From contig NZ_WFGV02000020.1 in the NCBI RefSeq assembly GCF_010095445.2, positions 1 through 64,000 on the forward strand: a stretch of DNA of 64,000 nt, read 5' to 3'. The stretch is from Pseudomonas sp. TNT3 (GTDB lineage Bacteria; Pseudomonadota; Gammaproteobacteria; Pseudomonadales; Pseudomonadaceae). The number at the start of each line of letters is the position of its first letter. Position 1 is the first letter of the stretch. Position numbers and translations under genes: made by a program. Shown here in pieces: positions 8,445 through 14,467 of this stretch. Under the pieces are notes generated by a model, which saw only the letters and a program-made list of their open reading frames with translations, was not told the DNA's origin and ran no database searches.

Positions 8445-9206
8445 CTACATGGCGACTTCCACCTGGCCGGGCGCGATAACTTGCGCCTTGATGACCCGCT
8501 GGGAATTCAGGTTTTTTACGCGTATCTGGTCTCGCAAACCACCGTTGGACAGCGCTTCTCCCGGCATGCGCACGCTGAGTGTGCCGCTACGGGCGGTAAT
8601 CACCACCTGATCCCCCTTGGTAATGACTTCCGCCTGCTCGATGTTCACCAGCGTGATCAGCTGATCGGCGACCATTGGTCGGGTCAGTTTTTGCCCGATC
8701 GCCTGATCCAGCGAAGTCAGATAGCCCTGGCTGATCAGACTGATGTCACGCTCGCGCAGGATCACATCGTCGGGTTCGACAACACCGAGGCGTCGCAGCG
8801 GTCGGGTGGTGGTAACGACGTCGCGGAACAGCCGGACTTGAGCGGGTACGAACACGGTCCAGGGGGCGGCGCCCTCGCAGCGAACCTTGACCGTAACACG
8901 CCCCAATGGCTTGGCCGGACTCTCCAGGCTCGCTGTCAATTCCTTGTCGCACATTGGCATGCGCAGACGCGGATCGAGCTGGCTGACCTGGATCTCATAA
9001 CGACCTTCAGTTTGACTGGTCGCCAAATAGTCTTCTACGGTGAATTCAAGAAAGCCCTGGGTGACGCCGATAAGCATGTCAGGCAAGGTAACCGCATCAG
9101 CAAGGGCAGGGCTGCCAGCGTTGAACAGGCAAACGGCCGACATCGCGCAAAGCGATTTGCGAAAGTTTGAGGTCAGGCGTCGGAAAAATGTCGGTTCTGT
9201 GTTCAT
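8445..9206 (-). CDS. flgA: FlgA P-ring assembly chaperone
   Basis: A periplasmic protein of about 253 residues. A positively charged start (FFRRLTSNFRK) and a hydrophobic stretch ending SPALADA form the signal peptide. The mature part carries the SAF-like domain with GVVEPDDVILRERDI and a C-terminal IKAQVIAPGQVEV typical of FlgA. It helps FlgI build the P ring around the rod. The start is uncertain: ATG 9206 gives the usual family N terminus but has no clear ribosome site, and a sigma-54 promoter would put the transcript start almost on it. A longer reading to 9260 would run through that promoter. Confidence 0.93.
   Translation of the reverse strand: MNTEPTFFRRLTSNFRKSLCAMSAVCLFNAGSPALADAVTLPDMLIGVTQGFLEFTVEDYLATSQTEGRYEIQVSQLDPRLRMPMCDKELTASLESPAKPLGRVTVKVRCEGAAPWTVFVPAQVRLFRDVVTTTRPLRRLGVVEPDDVILRERDISLISQGYLTSLDQAIGQKLTRPMVADQLITLVNIEQAEVITKGDQVVITARSGTLSVRMPGEALSNGGLRDQIRVKNLNSQRVIKAQVIAPGQVEVAM
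9161..9187 (+). promoter_or_regulatory. Possible FliA promoter of cheVR
   Basis: GAAAGTTT, an 11-base spacer and TCGGAAAA resemble the sigma-28 consensus (7 of 8 in the first part, 5 of 8 in the second). It points toward cheV, about 100 bases upstream, and lies inside the 5' end of flgA on the other strand. FliA dependence of cheVR is known in P. aeruginosa, but the -10 match here is poor. Confidence 0.4.
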
Positions 9207-9217
9207 ACGAGTTAAAA

Positions 9218-9234
9218 AGCAAGCGCCGTGCCGT
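9218..9234 (-). promoter_or_regulatory. Sigma-54 promoter of flgA
   Basis: The minus strand reads CGGCACGGCGCTTGCTT: GG, ten bases, GC, with the CACG and TTGCT surroundings of the RpoN consensus. FlgA is an RpoN/FleQ-dependent class II gene in P. aeruginosa. The predicted transcript start falls at about 9207. Confidence 0.8.
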
Positions 9235-9289
9235 TTAGCAATGAATGTGCGTCGCAACACACTGAAGCGTTGGTAGTAGGAGTCTGGGC

Positions 9290-10222
9290 ATGGCTGGTGT
9301 AATGGATTCAGTAAACCAGCGCACGCAACTGGTAGGGCAGAATCGCCTGGAGCTGTTGTTGTTCCGTCTTGACGGCCCGCAGCTCTATGGGATCAATGTA
9401 TTCAAGGTTCGTGAGGTGCTGCAATGCCCCAAGCTGACCGTGATGCCCAAGTCCAATCCTGTCGTGTGCGGTGTGGCGAGTATTCGGGGGGCGACCATTC
9501 CGATTATGGATCTGGCAATGGCGACCGGTTCAGGTCGATTGCTGGATCAGAGCAATCCGTTCGTGATCATCACGGAGTACAACACCAAGACCCAGGGTTT
9601 CCTGGTGCGCTCGGTGGAACGCATCGTCAACATGAACTGGGAGGAGATCCATCCGCCGCCCAAGGGCACTGGACGCGATCACTACCTCACGGCAGTGACC
9701 CGCGTTGACAATCAGCTAGTCGAAATCATCGACGTCGAGAAAGTCCTGGCGGAAGTGGCGCCGACACCGGAAGCGATTTCCGTGGGCGTAGTGGATGTCG
9801 AAACCCAGCACAAGGCGCTGTCCCTGCGCGTGCTGACGGTCGACGACTCGTCGGTGGCACGCAAGCAGGTCTCGCGTTGTCTACAAACGGTCGGCGTCGA
9901 AGTGGTGGCGCTGAACGACGGTCGGCAAGCGCTGGATTACCTGCGCAAGTTGGTCGATGAAGGTAAAAAGCCGGAAGAAGAGTTCCTGATGATGATTTCC
10001 GACATCGAGATGCCGGAAATGGACGGGTACACCCTCACCGCCGAGATCCGCAGTGACCCTCGCATGCAAAAGCTTCATATCATCCTGCATACTTCGTTGT
10101 CGGGGGTGTTCAATCAGGCGATGGTCAAGAAAGTCGGTGCCGATGACTTCCTTGCCAAATTCCGCCCTGATGACCTGGCATCCCGGGTAGTCGACCGGAT
10201 CAAAGCAGCAGATATCAGCTAG
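9290..10222 (+). CDS. cheV: CheV chemotaxis coupling protein
   Basis: A 310-residue fusion of a CheW-like domain (about 15-165; RLELLLFRLDGPQLYGINVFKV, GVASIRGATIPIMDL) and a CheY-like receiver (about 180-305). The receiver has LTVDDSSVARKQV, the phospho-site in MMISDIEMPEMDGY and the lysine in FLAKFRPDD. CheV couples chemoreceptors to CheA and can be phosphorylated, which tunes adaptation. The ribosome site AGGAG precedes the ATG. It is followed 46 bases later by cheR, the standard Pseudomonas pair, and is divergent from flgA. Confidence 0.95.
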   Translation: MAGVMDSVNQRTQLVGQNRLELLLFRLDGPQLYGINVFKVREVLQCPKLTVMPKSNPVVCGVASIRGATIPIMDLAMATGSGRLLDQSNPFVIITEYNTKTQGFLVRSVERIVNMNWEEIHPPPKGTGRDHYLTAVTRVDNQLVEIIDVEKVLAEVAPTPEAISVGVVDVETQHKALSLRVLTVDDSSVARKQVSRCLQTVGVEVVALNDGRQALDYLRKLVDEGKKPEEEFLMMISDIEMPEMDGYTLTAEIRSDPRMQKLHIILHTSLSGVFNQAMVKKVGADDFLAKFRPDDLASRVVDRIKAADIS

Positions 10223-10268
10223 GGGCCTTTTGTCCCTGGCGGTCAACACGAGTTAAGAGGCGGCATCA

Positions 10269-11096
10269 TTGTCTACGGGTAATTTGGATTTCGAACAGTT
10301 CCGGGTATTCCTGGAAAAAGCCTGTGGCATTTTGCTTGGTGAAAACAAGCAGTACCTGGTATCGAGCCGTCTCAACAAACTGATGGAGCAGCAAGGCATC
10401 AAGTCCCTGGGTGAGCTGGTCCAGCGCATCCAGACCCAGCCGCGCAGTGGTTTGCGCGAGATGGTGGTGGATGCCATGACGACCAACGAAACCCTGTGGT
10501 TTCGTGACACCTATCCGTTTGAAGTCTTGAAGAACAAGGTACTGCCGGAAGCGATCAAGGCGGCGCCCGGCCAGCGCCTGCGAATCTGGTCGGCCGCGTG
10601 CTCGTCGGGTCAGGAACCGTATTCGCTGTCGATGTCGATCGATGAGTTCGAGCGGGTCAACCTGGGGCAATTGAAGATGGGTGTGCAGATCGTTGCCACT
10701 GATCTTTCCGGCACCATGCTGACCAACTGCAAGACTGGCGAGTACGACAGCCTGGCAATCGGTCGTGGTCTTTCGCCCGAGCGTCTGCAGCGTTATTTCG
10801 ATCCCAAGGGACCGGGACGCTGGGCCATCAAGGCGCCGATCAAGAGTCGGGTGGAGTTTCGCTCGTTCAATCTGCTGGACAGTTACGCGGCGCTTGGCAA
10901 GTTCGACATCGTGTTCTGCCGCAACGTGTTGATCTACTTCTCCGCCGAGGTGAAGAAAGACATCCTGTTGCGCATCCATAGCACGTTGAAACCTGGGGGC
11001 TATCTGTTCCTCGGCGCTTCCGAAGCGCTGAATGGATTGCCGGATCATTACCAGATGGTCCAGTGCAGCCCGGGGATCATTTACCAGGCGAAGTGA
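10269..11096 (+). CDS. cheR: CheR chemoreceptor methyltransferase
   Basis: A 275-residue SAM-dependent methyltransferase that methylates glutamates on chemoreceptors. The N-terminal helical domain (about 1-75) is followed by the catalytic domain with RIWSAACSSGQEPYSLSM (SAM site) and FDIVFCRNVLIYFS. The start is TTG at 10269, eight bases after AAGAGG, giving STGNLDFEQFRVFLEK at the N terminus as in other pseudomonads. It lacks the C-terminal pentapeptide-binding extras and matches CheR1 of the flagellar chemotaxis system. A strong terminator follows. Confidence 0.94.
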   Translation: MSTGNLDFEQFRVFLEKACGILLGENKQYLVSSRLNKLMEQQGIKSLGELVQRIQTQPRSGLREMVVDAMTTNETLWFRDTYPFEVLKNKVLPEAIKAAPGQRLRIWSAACSSGQEPYSLSMSIDEFERVNLGQLKMGVQIVATDLSGTMLTNCKTGEYDSLAIGRGLSPERLQRYFDPKGPGRWAIKAPIKSRVEFRSFNLLDSYAALGKFDIVFCRNVLIYFSAEVKKDILLRIHSTLKPGGYLFLGASEALNGLPDHYQMVQCSPGIIYQAK

Positions 11097-11163
11097 TGCA
11101 ATTGCGGCAGACATAAAAAAGGGAGTCCTCAGGGGCTCCCTTTTTTTGTCTGCCGCAATTGCA
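11097..11163 (+). terminator. Nested terminator after cheR
   Basis: An inner hairpin (GGGAGTCC / GGGGCTCCC region, then T7) is a good intrinsic terminator. It is enclosed by a perfect 17-base outer inverted repeat, arms 11097-11113 and 11147-11163 (TGCAATTGCGGCAGACA and its complement). Confidence 0.9.
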
Positions 11164-11296
11164 GCTCCTACACGGATAGGTGTTGTCCTTGGAAAGCGGC
11201 AGAAAAGCGGCAGGCGGCGGAAGTCGATTGCCGCTTTTCTGTCATTGCCACACTTGCCACTGCCCGCAAACCCACTGTTTGCGGGATTTCTCCAAT

Positions 11297-11312
11297 TGGC
11301 ACGCGGCTTGCT
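11297..11312 (+). promoter_or_regulatory. Sigma-54 promoter of flgBCDE
   Basis: TGGCACGCGGCTTGCT is a near-perfect RpoN -24/-12 element, with GG and GC ten bases apart. It lies 45 bases before the flgB start. In P. aeruginosa this operon is driven by RpoN with FleR. Confidence 0.93.
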
Positions 11313-11356
11313 AAGTTCACCGTACGAAAAATCAGGTCACCCGAAGGTTTCCCGAC

Positions 11357-11767
11357 ATGAGCATCAGCTTCGATAAAGCGCTCGGTATTCACCAACAGGC
11401 TCTCAACTTCCGCGCACAGCGTGCCGAAGTCCTGGCCAACAACATCGCCAACGCGGACACCCCGAACTACAAGGCTCGGGATCTGGACTTCTCGAAGGTG
11501 CTTGCCGAACAGAGCGAGAAAACCAAGAGCGGCGCCGGTTTCGCGCTGAACATGACCAACAGCCGTCATATCGAGGCCCAAGGCTTGGACAGCGGTGACG
11601 AGTCATTGCTGTATCGCACGCCGATGCAACCGTCGATTGATCAGAACACCGTGGACGCCCAGCTGGAACAGTCGAACTACGCGGAAAACTCCGTCAACTT
11701 CCAGGCCAGCTTCACCTTGCTCAACAGTAAATTCAAAGGGCTGATTTCAGCCCTGCGCGGAGAATAA
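11357..11767 (+). CDS. flgB: FlgB proximal rod protein
   Basis: A 136-residue rod protein. The N-terminal motif LNFRAQRAEVLANNIANADTPNYKARDLDF is the FlgB form of the axial-protein signature, and the C-terminal QSNYAENSVNFQASFTLLNSKFKG is the coiled partner helix. It forms part of the rod in the periplasm and is exported by the flagellar type III system, so it has no signal peptide. It is the first gene of flgBCDE, behind a sigma-54 promoter, with three bases to flgC. Confidence 0.96.
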   Translation: MSISFDKALGIHQQALNFRAQRAEVLANNIANADTPNYKARDLDFSKVLAEQSEKTKSGAGFALNMTNSRHIEAQGLDSGDESLLYRTPMQPSIDQNTVDAQLEQSNYAENSVNFQASFTLLNSKFKGLISALRGE

Positions 11768-11770
11768 TTC

Positions 11771-12214
11771 ATGTCCCTGTCCAGTGTTTTCAACATTGCC
11801 GGTAGCGGCATGAGTGCCCAGACCACTCGCCTGAACACCGTCGCCAGTAACATCGCCAACGCCGAGACCGTCTCGTCGAGCATCGATCAAACCTACCGCG
11901 CGCGTCATCCGGTGTTCGCCACCATGTTCCAGGGTGGCCAGAGCGGCGGCAGCGATTCGCTGTTCCAGAATCAGGACGCGGCGGGTCAGGGTGTGCAAGT
12001 GCTGGGTGTGGTCGAAGACCAGAGCAACCTGGAGGCTCGCTACGAGCCGAACCATCCGGCTGCTGATGCCAAGGGCTATGTCTACTACCCGAACGTCAAC
12101 GTCGTGGAGGAAATGGCCGACATGATTTCCGCGAGCCGGTCCTTTCAGACCAACGCCGAAATGATGAACACGGCCAAAACCATGATGCAGAAGGTCCTGA
12201 CTCTCGGTCAGTGA
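11771..12214 (+). CDS. flgC: FlgC proximal rod protein
   Basis: A 147-residue rod protein with the axial signature SAQTTRLNTVASNIANAET near the N terminus and the C-terminal helix VNVVEEMADMISASRSFQTN with terminal MMNTAKTMMQKVLTLGQ. It works with FlgB and FlgF in the proximal rod. The ribosome site GGAG is inside the end of flgB. It is followed 15 bases later by flgD. Confidence 0.96.
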   Translation: MSLSSVFNIAGSGMSAQTTRLNTVASNIANAETVSSSIDQTYRARHPVFATMFQGGQSGGSDSLFQNQDAAGQGVQVLGVVEDQSNLEARYEPNHPAADAKGYVYYPNVNVVEEMADMISASRSFQTNAEMMNTAKTMMQKVLTLGQ

Positions 12215-12229
12215 TAAGGGGCGACTCAG

Positions 12230-12955
12230 ATGAGTGTTACCGATACGACAAGCGGTTTGAGCCTCAACGACATCCTGGCCAACTCCTCGATCAAGAACAC
12301 CTCCACCACCAGTGATGGCCTGGCGTCGGCAACCAATAGCGCTGCCGGCAAAAAAGCCCTGGGCAAAGACGCGTTCCTGCAGTTGCTGGTGACCCAGCTG
12401 AAAAACCAGAATCCGCTCGAACCGCAGGACAACGGCGAGTTCGTCGCCCAATTGGCGCAGTTCAGCAGTCTGGAAGGCATCACCACACTCAACGATACGG
12501 TGAGTGGCATTGCCGGTAACTACAACTCGTCGCAGGCTTTGCAGGCCTCGTCGCTGGTGGGGCGTTCCGTGATCGCGCCTAGCGATAAAGCGGTTGTCGA
12601 TACCTCCAAGAGCATGACCGGTACCGTGGCCATTCCGGGCTCTGTCCCTGCGGTCGCGCTGAAGATTTCCGACAAGGACGGCAAGGTCGTCCGCACCATC
12701 GACATGGGCAGCCAGACTGCCGGCAATGCCAGCTTTATCTGGGACGGAAAAGACAGCGCGGGTAATACGGTCGAGTCGGGTACTTACACCTTCGCGGCGA
12801 CGGCCACCATCGACAGCCAGGCTGTATCGCTGGTCACCAACCTGCCAGCGACGGTCAACAGCGTGACCATCAGCCAGACGGGCGGTGAGTTGATGCTCAA
12901 CCTCGCCGGGCTGGGCAGCATCGCCCTGTCCAAAGTACAAACCATTGGTATGTAA
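12230..12955 (+). CDS. flgD: FlgD hook cap protein
   Basis: A 241-residue hook scaffolding protein. The N-terminal region has the conserved KDAFLQLLVTQLKNQNPLEPQDNGEFVAQLAQFSSLEG of FlgD, and the C-terminal part (about 115-220) contains the FlgD Ig-like/tudor fold with FIWDGKDSAGNTVESGTYTFAATA. FlgD caps the growing hook and is lost when the hook is finished. It sits between flgC and flgE in the usual order, with AGGGG before the start. Confidence 0.95.
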   Translation: MSVTDTTSGLSLNDILANSSIKNTSTTSDGLASATNSAAGKKALGKDAFLQLLVTQLKNQNPLEPQDNGEFVAQLAQFSSLEGITTLNDTVSGIAGNYNSSQALQASSLVGRSVIAPSDKAVVDTSKSMTGTVAIPGSVPAVALKISDKDGKVVRTIDMGSQTAGNASFIWDGKDSAGNTVESGTYTFAATATIDSQAVSLVTNLPATVNSVTISQTGGELMLNLAGLGSIALSKVQTIGM

Positions 12956-12986
12956 AGCCGACTAACCCGGCATAAAGGAGTGAAAC

Positions 12987-14312
12987 ATGTCTTTCAATAT
13001 CGGCCTTAGCGGTCTCTTTGCAGCCAACAAACAACTGGACGTGACCGGCAACAACATCGCCAACGTCGCGACCACCGGTTTCAAATCGTCCCGTGCGGAA
13101 TTCGAAGACGTCTACTCGGCCACCAAGCTGGGTACCGGAAGCAAGGTCGTCGGCAGCGGTGTGCGCCTGGCCAACGTTTCCCAGCAATTCACCCAGGGCG
13201 ATATCAGCAGCACCGGTAACGTACTGGACATGGGCATCAACGGCTCCGGTTTCTTCGTGCTCAATAACAGCGGTTCGCTGTCCTACACCCGCGCCGGTAC
13301 GTTCAAGGTCGACAAGGACGGTTATGTCACCAACACCGACGGCACTTCCCGCCTGCAGGGCTACGGTGTGGATGCCAGCGGCAAGATCCAGAACGGTATG
13401 TTGACCGACCTGCGTATCGACACCTCCAACCTGGCTCCGAAGTCGAGTAGCGCGGTGTCGTCGACGATTAACCTGAACTCCACGGATAAGGTCATTGACC
13501 AGACCGTTGCCACCAACAAATTCGATCCAACCAAGTCTGAGACCTATAGCAAGCAATTCAATACGCCGATCTACGACAGCCAGGGCAATCAGCACGAGAT
13601 GAATCAGTACATGGTGAAAACCAGTGCTAACACGTGGGATACCTACACGCTGATCGATGGACGCAACATGGACGGCAGCCTGCCGACCAACCCGGTTCCT
13701 TCGACCATGACATTTGACTCGGCTGGCAAACTAACCCAAATCAGTACGCCAGTGACTCCGCCGACGACTCCGCCGACTTCGACCATCAGCAATGAGCTGA
13801 AGGTGACCAACTGGGTTCCAGGTACTGTGACCGACGGCGTGTGGAAGGCCAACGGCGCCAGCTCCAACCCGGATGGCGTGACCATCGCCATGGGCAACAC
13901 CACCCAATACAACGCCGACACCGCACGTTCGATTCCGGTACAGAACGGCTACGCCACTGGCCAGATCACCAACCTGACCATTGATGGCAGCGGCGTACTG
14001 CTGGCGAATTTCAGTAATTACCAAACCAAGCCGATCGGCCAGATATCGTTGGCCAGCTTTACCAATGAACAAGGCCTGCAAGCGGTCGGTGGCACTGCCT
14101 GGAAAGAAACCTACTCATCGGGTATTCCGGGCTACGACTCGCCGGAAACCGGTAGCCTGGGTACGATCCGCTCCAATTCCCTGGAAGAGTCCAACGTCAA
14201 CGTGACCAATGAACTGGTCGACCTGATCAAGGCGCAGAGTAACTACCAGGCGAACGCGAAGACCATCTCCACCCAGAGCACCCTCATGCAGACCATCATT
14301 CAGATGACCTGA
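12987..14312 (+). CDS. flgE: FlgE flagellar hook protein
   Basis: A 441-residue hook subunit. The N terminus has LDVTGNNIANVATTGFKSSRAEF, the centre has the D1/D2 hook domains, and the C terminus has ESNVNVTNELVDLIKAQSNYQANAKTIS. A proline/threonine-rich stretch (VTPPTTPPTST, about residues 252-262) lies in the surface-exposed middle and looks variable. The ribosome site AAAGGAG is strong. A terminator follows at once, so the transcript ends at flgE and does not run on into flgF-flgL. Confidence 0.95.
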   Translation: MSFNIGLSGLFAANKQLDVTGNNIANVATTGFKSSRAEFEDVYSATKLGTGSKVVGSGVRLANVSQQFTQGDISSTGNVLDMGINGSGFFVLNNSGSLSYTRAGTFKVDKDGYVTNTDGTSRLQGYGVDASGKIQNGMLTDLRIDTSNLAPKSSSAVSSTINLNSTDKVIDQTVATNKFDPTKSETYSKQFNTPIYDSQGNQHEMNQYMVKTSANTWDTYTLIDGRNMDGSLPTNPVPSTMTFDSAGKLTQISTPVTPPTTPPTSTISNELKVTNWVPGTVTDGVWKANGASSNPDGVTIAMGNTTQYNADTARSIPVQNGYATGQITNLTIDGSGVLLANFSNYQTKPIGQISLASFTNEQGLQAVGGTAWKETYSSGIPGYDSPETGSLGTIRSNSLEESNVNVTNELVDLIKAQSNYQANAKTISTQSTLMQTIIQMT

Positions 14313-14337
14313 TGTTGTTTGGGTGGTAGCGCTAAAT

Positions 14338-14364
14338 AAAAAACCCCTCGGAAGAGGGGTTTTT
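14338..14364 (+). terminator. Terminator after flgE
   Basis: AAAAACCCCTC and GAGGGGTTTTT pair around a four-base loop, ending in T5. It closes the flgBCDE operon. Confidence 0.9.
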
Positions 14365-14408
14365 CATACCTGTACGTATATCAAGATCTTCTGATGTTTA
14401 AAGACCTG

Positions 14409-14457
14409 AAAAAGAAAACCCCCGACACGCCTGAGGCCTGTCGGGGGTTTCGTTTTA
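14409..14457 (-). terminator. Terminator after nrdA
   Basis: CCCCCGACA and TGTCGGGGG pair around an eleven-base loop, with A- and T-rich flanks on both sides. It is placed just after the nrdA stop on the minus strand and can work in both directions. Confidence 0.88.
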
Positions 14458-14467
14458 CCGGCTCAGC

